Source of the DNA: Tubulanus polymorphus | Lineage: Eukaryota; Nemertea; Palaeonemertea; Tubulaniformes; Tubulanidae | DNA: 64,000 nucleotides | Assembly: GCF_964204645.1 (NCBI RefSeq) | Contig: NC_134026.1 | Location: 17,688,650-17,752,649, forward strand | Direction: 5' to 3' | Shown here: positions 12,284 to 21,802 of the stretch, one piece after another | Layout: every line of letters begins with the position of its first letter | Numbering within the stretch: position 1 is the stretch's first letter | Made by a program: the position numbers and the translations under genes | Notes under the pieces: model-generated | Seen by the model: the letters and a program-made list of their open reading frames with translations, nothing else | What the model was told of the DNA's origin: nothing | The model's database searches: none

Positions 12284-12659
12284 AAAATCCTGGGCAAAAT
12301 GGCGGCGTGTATGTAGACGCAAAGTGTGTATGTCGTCCGAAAATATTTGCAAAATTCCTTTGATATGACATCTGACACTCACAAGGATTGGACAAGAGAA
12401 AGTACGTAAATCTCGGGAGATGTGTATGCATGAATTTTGTGAGTTTTGCGCAATATGGTGACTTGTAAAATACATTAGAAAACTTCGTGATTTTATTCGC
12501 TATTGGACTTAGTAATTCTCGCCATTGCAGACCCGATCATTACCAATAGACGCGACATAGGCGAAATTCCGTCACGCATGAATGAAGCTATAAACCCGCT
12601 CGAAACTAAGTAGTGAATGCACTAGAAATCTCTTCACAAGCAGTATTACCGTTTATTTC

Positions 12660-13170
12660 GTGATGCCTGCAAACGGGAAAAAGGACAAAGGTAAAAACCA
12701 TAATACTCCGCAAACTCAGTCGACCAAAAGTTCAAAACGTGGCTCATTTGGGGCAAATAACACCCCTCCCGCTAAAAAGTCGTTACCGTCCAGAACGCTC
12801 CAGATGAACCAATTTCCTCGGAAAATGAATAAGCATCGGACTACAGCGACGACGAGGATGCGCTTACATTGAACGATGTGCTATATGAGATCAGGGGGAT
12901 GAAAAAACCATCGAAAAGAAAATCGATAGGAAGTTCAACCTACTGAGAGAGGAGATCCAACACTCCAGATCCGAGATTGAAAAAACTATCGATTTTAGAA
13001 TTGATTCTGTCGTAGGCCAGTTACGAAATGAGTTTACCATAAAGATAAGCGATGTCGAAAAATCGGTTAAGTCGTTGAAGTCATCAGGTACGAACACTAA
13101 TGTAGAAAATGCCCTGTTCAAATTACTGGAGGAACGCGTTATTGATCAAGAAGCCATAGATGGGAAACTA
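12660..13170 (+). pseudogene. Possible LINE ORF1-like coiled-coil fragment
   Basis: An ATG at 12663 opens a basic, Lys/Ser-rich stretch (MPANGKKDKGKNHN at its start). After one or two frame changes (about 12810 and 12895) the plus strand encodes a highly charged, predicted coiled-coil segment up to about 13170 (for example EKKIDRKFNLLREEIQHSRS). A basic head followed by a coiled coil resembles ORF1 proteins of several LINE groups, but no RRM or knuckle follows. I do not recognise the family. From 13170 to 13650 nothing coding is visible; 13296-13325 is a GCGGCGAGCG direct repeat. Confidence 0.4.
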
Positions 13171-13652
13171 CAGCTGACTTGGCGCAGTAGGCGTCCTATC
13201 CCTAGCCGGCGTCCTAGGCCCTCAGTTAATTATATACTAAACGATGGTATACCGCAAGAAAGCCTCGACAAACCTCTTCAATCAATGGGGACGCGGTAGC
13301 GGCGAGCGGCGTAGCGGCGAGCGGCAATCTGGAGCTCAAAATGAAACCTCATTTACACAAATTTTGACTCTTGATTGGTGGTTTACTTAATGGAGAATTG
13401 AAATGTACAAAAAAATCTAATGTATTCACCTTCAGGTCAAAATTTAAAACTAGTGGTTTATCTAAGTCCTAGAAAACAAGTTTGATTTTGAGAAATTGCA
13501 CTGGGGTTGAATACTTTTTCAATACTGTTGTATGTTTCTCTCAAAATATAGCCATAATTAATAATATACTTTCATCGAAATTTAACACGCTATAAAGATT
13601 AGATGGTCTAAACATTCATTCACTGTCATGGAATAAGATAACAAGAGATATA

Positions 13653-14022
13653 CAGGCCCGTACGCAGCCTCTCTTTTGGGTGGGTTTAAATTTAAAGAGG
13701 GTGGAACTTATTTGATTGCGTCCGTGGCCAATGCGAGCGCATTGAAAAAAATGTAATTGATCCTCGAAACATATTCAGAATAAGTTTGTATTAAGTAGGT
13801 CTTACTCCAATAACATATACTGGAGTCTCATCCTTCGTTTATGGAGACTGGCTATTTTTTATAACGGGCTATATCCATATCATAGTTATATGAATGTGGG
13901 CAAGCGAGAGAAGAGAGACGTGAAATCAAGTCTTGAGAAATTTTCTTTGACAAAAAATAGTGGATTTCTAGATTTTGTGTGGAGGTGCCCTGCCTCCTCC
14001 CCCCTCCCTGGTTACGGGCCTG
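13653..14022. mobile_element. MITE with CAGGCCCGTA termini
   Basis: The 370-bp sequence begins CAGGCCCGTACG and ends TTACGGGCCTG, short imperfect terminal inverted repeats. It is flanked by the direct repeat ATATA (13648-13652 and 14023-14027), consistent with a target-site duplication. No transposase is present. The CAG...CTG termini resemble several DNA-transposon groups; no assignment is made. Confidence 0.65.
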
Positions 14023-14027
14023 ATATA

Positions 14028-14970
14028 ATCTCGCTCAGTTTTACCAAGGGGAAACCAACCTAAAGGCCTATTTTGAGCCAGTCTACGCAAGATCATGCTA
14101 CAAACTGTGTACAGTATCGAGTCGCACGTTTCCTGTAGCCGTTGACAACAGATCATGGCCATGTTCTTGACAGCTAGTACCATACCTGATGTTTCGTAGC
14201 TGCTGTCCACTGACCACAGAAGCGAATTACATACATCCGAGATATTACATAACTTAGCTTCCTCCCATGATATATAATGAGAATATTATCAGTTGCTAGT
14301 TCAATGTACTTTTTAGTTTTAGTTGTGTGGACATTCTGGTTTTGTTCGGTTTTCGGTGGCTCCCTTAGCTTCATTCGATTCCAGTTTTCCGATTTAGCAC
14401 CATTCAATGAGATTCAGTGAGATTTCAAACTTTCATATGAATCTATTCAAGTCACGAATCTGGTCGAATTGTGCTCGTTTTCTGAGAATTGATTTTTTAT
14501 TTTTATTTTGTCAAATTTAACAATGAGTTAATATACAGGTATATAGCTTATTGATCAATGATGCAAAGAAAATAGATATATATATGTATATATATATTGA
14601 TAGGTATATTTCCTTATTCACGGGATTATCGGGACAGATGACGTCACAGCAATCCCGAAGAGGCATCGCGAATTTTCAAAAATCAATTTTGTTGCCATTT
14701 AAAATCTTTAATGGAGCTAAAACAGTGTCAATGTTTCCAAAAAATCATCTACAATTGAAATTATGGGCGCTCCTATATTTCAGGATTAAAATTGACACTA
14801 AGGACGTACTTCGGCAATCATCGGCAGTGTTCGGCTGTCCCGATAACTGCGGGTAGATTTAAGCATTACGGAGATAGGATCGTTTCCAGCCTTTCTGTAT
14901 AGTATAGCTAAACGACCGGCGCGCGTTGCATCATGGGTAAATTTATTTTAAAACATGGCGGATCTATTAA
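14028..14970. other. Non-coding stretch
   Basis: No convincing gene or RNA is visible. It contains a short TA-rich microsatellite (about 14570-14600) and the start of the region upstream of the Gypsy protease fragment. ORFs here have no recognisable motif and biased low-complexity composition. Confidence 0.5.
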
Positions 14971-15854
14971 AGTAGGATTGACGTATCGCTGGTAAATTAT
15001 CAAATATTCATCCATTATCAAAGCCCATATTCAAGTGCCTGTGATTGTAGTAAGGATGTTTGTCGCAAAGAAGCATCTCGATTATGGGTACCTGATATCA
15101 ATGCGATTGATATAAGCTTAGTTTCAGGGTTGAATCGGAATATTATAAACGTTGATATTAATAAACACTCCCAACGAGCATTAGTCGATACAGGTGCATC
15201 AATTTCATGTATTGCTAGATCAACGGTCGAAAGGTGTATCAAAAATCCCATATATAGTCATTCGGATATAAACATTATTAGAGGAGTTTGTGGGGAAGCA
15301 CATTCAGTAATTGGTAGAATTGATGTACCCATTTGCATTCAATCTCATGTATTAACGCATAATTTTTATGTATTCGATAGGCTACATACAGATGTCATTC
15401 TAGGACTGGATTTTTTGAAGGAAAACAATGTAAACATTGACTTTGCATCAGGCACAATTGAATTTAAAGATGTTTCGATTCCATTAAAGATTCTTAGGAA
15501 TAAACAAGAGCTGTACAGAAATAAAGCTAAAACGGTTAACATGATAGTTATTTCACCAAATACTAAACAAATAGTTCAAATAAGTGTCGATACGTTGGCG
15601 GAAGGTTCATTGGTTGTTTTTGAACCATACAACCACAAGTTATTGAATAAATGTTTAGGTGGAGGTAAAACATTATGCAAAATCACGGACGGTAAAATTT
15701 TCGCTACTATTGTGAATCCTACTAATGAACCAATTCAAATTTCAAAAGATTATGTGCTTGGATTTGCATACAATGTAACTGACGATGATTGTTTCGATTT
15801 CGCAGATGACAATACTAGTGCAAACATTTTCAGCCAGCCTGCCGATACAACAAC
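14971..15854 (+). pseudogene. Retroviral-type aspartic protease fragment of a Gypsy-like LTR retrotransposon
   Basis: An open frame from 14971 encodes a Cys-rich lead (ACDCSKDVCRKEA) and then a pepsin/retropepsin fold: ALVDTGASISCIA (about 15178-15216, catalytic Asp), an internal flap-like region, and the VILGLDFLKENNVNIDF block (about 15396-15446) that closes retropepsins. The following region up to 15840 looks like the linker to reverse transcriptase, but no RT follows because a Polinton-like element begins at 15855. The ATG at 15130 is internal to the domain and not a credible start. No LTRs were identified. Truncated and presumably inactive. Confidence 0.75.
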
Positions 15855-16110
15855 AGTAATAGGGGTAATGGGCTTTCAGATCAAAGGTCGAAGGGTCGAG
15901 CTCGTAAAAAATGAAAAACATAAAAATAATAACAATTTCTACTTGAATTACTCGCGAAACTCATAAAAATTAAAAATAAATTCTCACACGCTCGAATTTA
16001 TTTTTCATTTTTACTCGCTAGAAAAAAGTGTGAGTGAAATAATTCATAAATCATTGAATATTTATATTTATATGCGTTGGATTCATTTTGATAAAAGTTT
16101 TGTTATTGAA

Positions 16111-16731
16111 ATGAAGACAGAAGAAGAAGAACCCAACTTTAAAATCGAAATCAATGAAACCAATAAATCATTTTCACAGTTTTACATTAAAAATTATATT
16201 TCAGCAACAAATTTAGTGTCCGCAAGACATTATAAAATCGATAACATAACTATGATTAATCAAATATTATCAAATGAAACATATTTACTCACTGAACTAG
16301 TAGATACTTTTGATAATGGTGTTAAAAATCCTAAAGTATTCAATACAGTTTTAAATTTTAAAGGAACTTTAGATGAAAACATAATTAATATTCTTAAAAC
16401 TCCTTTCAATGAAAGAAATGATGATATAATACTTTCAAAAGATTACAATGATTTGATTAACTTAAGAATTGAAAAAAGACAATTATATTATTTCAATTTT
16501 GATAATAAACAAATTATCTATAATGAAAATTCATCAAATATTGGCATTCAATGTGAATTAGATAATGAAAAATCATTTAAAGATATTGCAGTTCAATGTA
16601 ATTTAGATGATGAATTTAGAAAATTCAATCCTAATGAAAAAGTGCATTGTTATTGCGGAGGTAAATATTTAAAATCACATAAATCAAAGCATTATGAAAC
16701 AATTAAACATAAAAACTGGCGTAAAGAGTAA
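16111..16731 (+). CDS. Virus-like small protein with C-terminal CxCGG zinc finger (left arm)
   Basis: An intact 206-residue frame from ATG 16111. An upstream in-frame ATG at 16030 exists, but the stretch 16028-16085 is a leader repeated without coding frame in the element at 29156, so the later start is preferred. The N-terminal half (YIKNYISATNLVSARHY, YLLTELVDTF) aligns with the protein at 29525. The C-terminus has CYCGGKYLKSHKSKHYETIKH, a Cys/His zinc-finger-like motif of a kind I associate with proteins of large DNA viruses and their relatives. Function unknown; nucleic-acid binding is an inference. Acidic, Asn/Ile-rich, matching the AT-rich DNA. Confidence 0.6.
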   Translation: MKTEEEEPNFKIEINETNKSFSQFYIKNYISATNLVSARHYKIDNITMINQILSNETYLLTELVDTFDNGVKNPKVFNTVLNFKGTLDENIINILKTPFNERNDDIILSKDYNDLINLRIEKRQLYYFNFDNKQIIYNENSSNIGIQCELDNEKSFKDIAVQCNLDDEFRKFNPNEKVHCYCGGKYLKSHKSKHYETIKHKNWRKE

Positions 16732-16784
16732 CAATTCTACATTATAATTATTGAATTGAGTTAAATGATTTAAATATCTAATAG

Positions 16785-17102
16785 ACTGTTAAAATGATAA
16801 ATTGTTTTACAGTTAAAATGATAAATTGTTTGACAGTTAAAATGATGAATTGTTTGACGGTTGAAATGATAAATTGTTTGGCAGTTGAAATGATAAATTG
16901 TTCGACAGTTGAAATGATAAATTGTTTGACAGTTGAAATGATAAATTGTTAGACAGTTAAAATGATAAATTGTTTGACTGTTGAAATGATAAATTGTTTG
17001 ACTGTTGAAATGATAAATTGTTTGACAGTTGAAATGATAAATTGTTTGACTGTTGAAATGTTAAATTGTTAGACTGTTGAAATGTTAAATTGTTTGGCTG
17101 TA
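16785..17102. repeat. 24-bp minisatellite, 13 units (left arm)
   Basis: Thirteen head-to-tail units of the form GACAGTTGAAATGATAAATT plus GTTT, with single-base variants. It lies between the CxCGG protein gene and the first membrane-protein gene. There are no spacers, so it is not a CRISPR. It could be a replication or regulatory array; this is inference. Confidence 0.9.
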
Positions 17103-17220
17103 AATTTAATTGTTATTTGATTTAATCATTTAAAGGTTTAATATTTTTAAAATGATTATAAAATATCTAATTAAAAACTAGCAAATATTTTATAAACTGT
17201 TTAATTTTTCTCTTAAATAA

Positions 17221-17439
17221 ATGGATGGTTTCATCCCAACTGGGAAAAGTGATTTGAAACATTATTTAGTTGCTGGAGGTTTAATATTGGCAGCATTATA
17301 TTTTTACTATGAGAATATTTCAAAAGATTTGATGAATGAAAATAATAAATTGAGTAAAAAATTAAAGAAGTTAAATGGAAACAATCACAGAAATAAAAAG
17401 AATAAAAATGTTAATTTAGAAAATGATTTAGAGGATTAA
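17221..17439 (+). CDS. 72-residue membrane protein with coiled-coil tail (left arm)
   Basis: Begins MDGFIPTGKSDLKHYLVAGG. Residues about 15-31 (YLVAGGLILAALYFYY) form one hydrophobic membrane segment, followed by an Asn/Lys-rich, probably coiled-coil and very basic tail (LMNENNKLSKKLKKLNGNN). No homologue recognised. The 33 bases just upstream (17185-17217) recur at 30868-30901 in another element of the group, suggesting a conserved 5' signal. Perhaps a small virion or membrane protein; this is inference. Confidence 0.55.
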   Translation: MDGFIPTGKSDLKHYLVAGGLILAALYFYYENISKDLMNENNKLSKKLKKLNGNNHRNKKNKNVNLENDLED

Positions 17440-17477
17440 AACAGCATCTTTTAATTTCATATATTTTGACTATAAAA

Positions 17478-17654
17478 ATGAGTGAAAATATATTCAACTT
17501 ATTACATCTAATATATAAAAATCAACAGAATATTAAATCAATTATTATGCTTACAGGTTTATTTTCTTTTTCAATTTATAGTATAAAACAGTTGTTAGAA
17601 TTCTATGATAGCTGTAAAATTAGATATACAGAATTGAAAGATATGAAGATATGA
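17478..17654 (+). pseudogene. Second small membrane protein, truncated at the arm boundary (left arm)
   Basis: Starts at MSENIFNLLHLIYKNQQNIK (an in-frame upstream ATG at 17466 also exists) and matches the intact right-arm gene for its first 55 residues. It then runs out of the arm at 17643 into unrelated centre sequence and stops. The membrane segment (SIIMLTGLFSFSIYSI) is kept; the C2H2 finger is lost. Confidence 0.55.
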
Positions 17655-17656
17655 TC

Positions 17657-18470
17657 TGAATAAAAAAACAATAAGTTACTTTATCTAATACTAACTTATT
17701 TAAATTATTGTTTTTTTATTCAAATCTATTTGATTTCTATTCGCGCTATTGGTTAACAAGAATTGACTAGAATTCAAATAGATTTAACAAGAATATCAAT
17801 AACTTTAACTGTTAGTATCACTCTAGTATTATTTCATTGTTTCTCTTATTGAATAAGCCAACTAACTAATATCACTCTTGTATTATCCTAGTCAAATGTA
17901 AAGAATTTAAAATATCATACTTGAATGAATTAAAACATAAATTGCTTCTGTTACTTCATTTTCAGAAATAAAGCCTAATATGTATTTAATACCATTAATA
18001 CGTATTTAATACCATTAATACGTATTTGATACGTATTTAATACGTATTTAATACATTGATACCTCAACCCCCTTTTTCAATTAACTAATATTTCATACCA
18101 ATATTTTATATTTTCAGCTAATTTAACAGTCTTATTCGTGATTTATCATTTAGTTTATGAATATACAATCTACACAATTCAATACTTAAACAGTTTAACA
18201 ATCTAGCGGGTTCATTGTATTACTCTGTTAATTATGATAAATGTAAATATATAATTTAATATGATTTATACTTTTCCAAATATTTATAATAAATCTGTGA
18301 GATAGATAAATAAATATTGAAACAGAAATATATATGATAAAACTATTTATATATCTATGTACTAGACGTACGTAAGAATCCAAGAAATCTTACTTTCTTA
18401 CTTTCTTGGCAAGAATCTTACTTTCTTACTCGTACGTCTAGTACATAGATATATAGATTAGTTTTTATAA
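17657..18470. repeat. Hairpins and tandem repeat in the element centre
   Basis: 17657-17720 folds back on itself (GAATAAAAAAACAATAAGTTA against its complement). 18346-18465 is a larger hairpin with arms containing TCTATGTACTAGACGTACG. 17982-18055 repeats ACGTATTTAAT several times. The centre otherwise shows no gene apart from the finger-encoding 3' end of the 18561-18863 gene. Confidence 0.75.
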
Positions 18471-18560
18471 AAATCATAAATATAAATTATTAATCTAAAT
18501 ATTGAAATAGTTATAATATTATCTATTTTTATATGTTCAACCAATTTAACAGTCTATTGC

Positions 18561-18863
18561 TTAATTTGAATTATACAGTTTATCATCTAATTCATGAATA
18601 TATTTATGAGTTTTTAAACTCTTTTTATTTTTATATCTTTTATTGCATATTTCACAGCATTTAATATTATTCAATCTATCTGAAATATAATTTATGTTAT
18701 CTTTCAATTCTGTATATCTAATTTTACAGCTATCATAGAATTCTAACAACTGTTTTATACTATAAATTGAAAAAGAAAATAAACCTGTAAGCATAATAAT
18801 TGATTTAATATTCTGTTGATTTTTATATATTAGATGTAATAAGTTGAATATATTTTCACTCAT
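18561..18863 (-). CDS. Membrane protein with C-terminal C2H2 zinc finger
   Basis: 100 residues from ATG 18863 (an alternative start at 18875 adds four). One hydrophobic segment at about residues 21-37 (SIIMLTGLFSFSIYSI) is followed by a helical region and a textbook C-x2-C-x12-H-x3-H finger (CEICNKRYKNKKSLKTHKYIH). The pairing of a membrane anchor with a nucleic-acid-type zinc finger is unusual and suggests a protein linking DNA to a membrane. No family recognised. The finger part lies in the centre, so only this orientation is complete. Confidence 0.6.
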   Translation of the reverse strand: MSENIFNLLHLIYKNQQNIKSIIMLTGLFSFSIYSIKQLLEFYDSCKIRYTELKDNINYISDRLNNIKCCEICNKRYKNKKSLKTHKYIHELDDKLYNSN

Positions 18864-18901
18864 TTTTATAGTCAAAATATATGAAATTAAAAGATGCTGT
18901 T

Positions 18902-19120
18902 TTAGTCCTCTAAATCATTTTCTAAATTAACATTTTTATTCTTTTTATTTCTGTGATTGTTTCCATTTAACTTCTTTAATTTTTTACTCAATTTATTATT
19001 TTCATTCATCAAATCTTTTGAAATATTCTCATAGTAAAAATATAATGCTGCCAATATTAAACCTCCAGCAACTAAATAATGTTTCAAATCACTTTTCCCA
19101 GTTGGGATGAAACCATCCAT
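18902..19120 (-). CDS. 72-residue membrane protein with coiled-coil tail (right arm)
   Basis: Identical in translation to the left-arm protein at 17221-17439: one membrane segment near the N-terminus and a basic Asn/Lys-rich tail. Conservation of both copies without any replacement fits very recent duplication or gene conversion between the arms. It is followed 38 bases later by the second membrane-protein gene in the same orientation. Confidence 0.55.
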   Translation of the reverse strand: MDGFIPTGKSDLKHYLVAGGLILAALYFYYENISKDLMNENNKLSKKLKKLNGNNHRNKKNKNVNLENDLED

Positions 19121-19237
19121 TTATTTAAGAGAAAAATTAAACAGTTTATAAAATATTTGCTAGTTTTTAATTAGATATTTTATAATCATTTTAAAAATAT
19201 TAAACCTTTAAATGATTAAATCAAATAACAATTAAAT

Positions 19238-19556
19238 TTACAGCCAAACAATTTAACATTTCAACAGTCTAACAATTTAACATTTCAACAGTCAAACAAT
19301 TTATCATTTCAACTGTCAAACAATTTATCATTTCAACAGTCAAACAATTTATCATTTCAACAGTCAAACAATTTATCATTTTAACTGTCTAACAATTTAT
19401 CATTTCAACTGTCAAACAATTTATCATTTCAACTGTCGAACAATTTATCATTTCAACTGCCAAACAATTTATCATTTCAACCGTCAAACAATTCATCATT
19501 TTAACTGTCAAACAATTTATCATTTTAACTGTAAAACAATTTATCATTTTAACAGT
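19238..19556. repeat. 24-bp minisatellite, 13 units (right arm)
   Basis: Reverse-complement counterpart of the array at 16785-17102. It has the same unit number and the same order of variant units, which shows that it was copied as part of the whole arm rather than amplified independently. Confidence 0.9.
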
Positions 19557-19609
19557 CTATTAGATATTTAAATCATTTAACTCAATTCAATAATTATAAT
19601 GTAGAATTG

Positions 19610-20230
19610 TTACTCTTTACGCCAGTTTTTATGTTTAATTGTTTCATAATGCTTTGATTTATGTGATTTTAAATATTTACCTCCGCAATAACAATGCACT
19701 TTTTCATTAGGATTGAATTTTCTAAATTCATCATCTAAATTACATTAAACTGCAATATCTTTAAATGATTTTTCATTATCTGATTCACATTGAATGCCAA
19801 TATTTGATGAATTTTCATTATAGATAATTTGTTTATTATCAAAATTGAAATAATATAATTGTCTTTTTTCAATTCTTAAGTTAATCAAATCATTGTAATC
19901 TTTTGAAAGTATTATATCATCATTTCTTTCATTGAAAGGAGTTTTAAGAATATTAATTATGTTTTCATCTAAAGTTCCTTTAAAATTTAAAACTGTATTG
20001 AATACTTTAGGATTTTTAACACCATTATCAAAAGTATCTACTAGTTCAGTGAGTAAATATGTTTCATTTGATAATATTTGATTAATCATAGTTATGTTAT
20101 CGATTTTATAATGTCTTGCGGACACTAAATTTGTTGCTGAAATATAATTTTTAATGTAAAACTGTGAAAATGATTTATTGGTTTCATTGATTTCGATTTT
20201 AAAGTTGGGTTCTTCTTCTTCTGTCTTCAT
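19610..20230 (-). pseudogene. Right-arm copy of the CxCGG protein, nonsense-mutated
   Basis: Inverted duplicate of the gene at 16111-16731. Compared with the left copy it has a few substitutions, among them Leu to Ser near residue 158. A CAA to TAA change at 19745-19747 removes the zinc-finger-like C-terminus. The rest of the frame, including the finger, is still legible downstream, so the mutation is recent. A Zn-finger-less product of about 161 residues could still be made. Confidence 0.65.
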
Positions 20231-20492
20231 TTCAATAACAAAACTTTTATTAAAATGAATCCAACGCATATAAATATAAATATTCAATGATTTATGAATT
20301 ATTTCACTCACACTTTTTTCTAGCGAGTAAAAATGAAAAATAAATTCGAGCGTGTGAGAATTTATTTTTCATTTTTATGAGTTTCGCGAGTAATTCAAGT
20401 AGAAATTGATATTATTTTTATGTTTTTCATTTTTTACGAGCTCGACCCTTCGACCTTTGATCTGAAAGCCCATTACCCCTATTACTAACAAC

Positions 20493-20563
20493 CAGCCGGT
20501 TACAGTTATCACGTCCGCTTCACACGCGGAAGGTCGCGGGTTCGGCCACGCCGAAACCTTTTT
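20493..20563 (+). pseudogene. tRNA-Val(CAC)-like sequence, degraded (possible SINE head)
   Basis: The segment TTATCACGTCCGCTTCACAC followed by GCGGAAGGTCGCGGGTTCGG reproduces a tRNA-Val D-arm end, a perfect 5-bp anticodon stem (TCCGC/GCGGA) with loop TTCACAC (anticodon CAC), variable loop and B box. The acceptor stem does not pair and the T stem is degenerate, so it is not a working tRNA gene. A TTTTT follows. It may be the head of a tRNA-derived SINE. It starts right after the target duplication of the Polinton-like element. Confidence 0.6.
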
Positions 20564-21225
20564 GTGTAGTATAAATATCTTTTATGGGTCTGTCTAAAGA
20601 ACATACCTCTAACCGCCCTTTGGTTTTTTCGTTCCGATTTTGATTTTAGTGTTTTAGATGCAACCTGAATGATTCACCCAGTCCCGAGCGTGGCGCTCCG
20701 TAATACTGCTCGCGTGTGTCCGATAGCGATATACCACTGTCACTGACACTCAGGTTCTCACTCAGTGCATTCGTTATCGATTAAATAATTTTAAGAATGA
20801 GATTAATCAATTTAAAGAATGGAACATGTTATTCATAAGAAAAAACATCATTAAGGCTATGCACTAGCCTAGTGCTTTTCTCTGCTGTGATGTATCATCA
20901 CTTATAAGTTTCATTCACTTCAAATAACGATATATTGTATTTTGTAACAAGTACAAGGTATGGAATGATCAACTGTCTAAATCTGTTTTGGAATAAATAG
21001 AATATGTGACTAGAATTTAATACGATTTTGTTCACATTTCTGGTTTTTACAGTAAAATTTCAATTTAGAAAATTAAAACTCCTTTGTTGCAGAATTGAAA
21101 TTTTATTGAAACTTTTGGAATGATATTATGATATAGCAGTGGTTTAAATCGGACACCAGAATTTAACCATCCTGTTTGGTATTTATGCTCAAATAAATGT
21201 ATTTTAATCGTGAAAATGACATTCA
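20564..21225. other. Non-coding stretch
   Basis: No gene visible. It could contain the body of a tRNA-derived SINE after the tRNA-Val-like sequence, but no A-rich tail or second copy is seen in the window. Confidence 0.4.
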
Positions 21226-21335
21226 GGGTCCAGTTCCACAGTTCTGAGTTAAGATTTAACCCTGGGTTAAAACATCGAAAATGAACTAACTTTAACTCAG
21301 AGTTAACTCTAACTCACAACTGTGGAACTGGGTCC
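21226..21335. mobile_element. Hairpin MITE, about 110 bp
   Basis: Begins GGGTCCAGTTCCACAGTT and ends with its near-complement; AACTCAGAGTTAACTCTAAC fills the middle, so the whole segment is palindromic. CAGTTCCACAG also recurs at 24275-24300, suggesting further fragments of the family. Confidence 0.65.
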
Positions 21336-21642
21336 AGATGAACGAATAGTAGTTGCTATAGCAACATCTTTAAGGTCACGCCTGCAAAATTTGGACCAAT
21401 GATAATTGGATCCTGGTACTAGAGAACAAGGGCTACCTTCAAAAAAAAAAAATTCACGAAATTTCCACTCAAGCGAAAAGTCAATTTTTGGGACCCATGG
21501 ACAGGACTAAAATATTGGAAAAGGTACATTTCAATCGTCAACGACAATTTTGGTATCATCTGAAAGAGGAAATATAGGTGAATAAGTAAGTCTCACATTT
21601 CTAAAAAAATTTACGTCTTCCTAACCCAATCAGTTTTTTTTT

Positions 21643-21745
21643 TCAAATTTAATATCACATTTCCAGTTTTCCATCTTATTGACAACTGGCATTGTTGCTC
21701 AAATTTAATATCACATTTCCAGTTTCCATCTTATTGACAACTGGC
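21643..21745. repeat. Direct duplication of a 50-bp segment
   Basis: CAAATTTAATATCACATTTC and the following 30 bases, ending GGCATTGTTG, occur twice head to tail with one indel. Purely non-coding. Confidence 0.85.
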
Positions 21746-21802
21746 ATTGTTGGCGCTTGTGCGCAGAGCGGTCTTCCTCTAAGTTGGCATTGGTTACACA
21801 TC

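Larger units (their letters stand above)
15855..20486. mobile_element. Palindromic Polinton-like element, 4,632 bp, with 6-bp TSD
   Basis: The ends are exact inverted repeats starting AGTAATAGGGGTAATGGGCT. They are flanked by AACAAC on both sides (15849-15854 and 20487-20492). A 6-bp duplication with AG-starting long inverted repeats is the signature of Polinton/Maverick integration (DDE integrase). The two arms (15855-17643 and about 18704-20486) are inverted copies differing at only a few positions, separated by a 1.06 kb centre. Each arm carries a Zn-finger protein gene, a 24-bp minisatellite and two small membrane-protein genes. No polymerase, integrase, protease or capsid gene is present, so the copy is non-autonomous. 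Very AT-rich relative to its flanks. Confidence 0.8.

Noticed and set aside
16030-16110. Upstream start for the CxCGG protein
   Set aside because: The stretch is a leader also found, with other reading frames and indels, before the gene at 29525, so translation from 16111 is more likely.
16785-17102. CRISPR-like array
   Set aside because: The 24-bp units are contiguous with no spacers and lie in an animal mobile element; it is a minisatellite.
20493-20563. Functional tRNA-Val gene
   Set aside because: The anticodon arm is perfect but the acceptor stem is unpaired and the T stem is mismatched.
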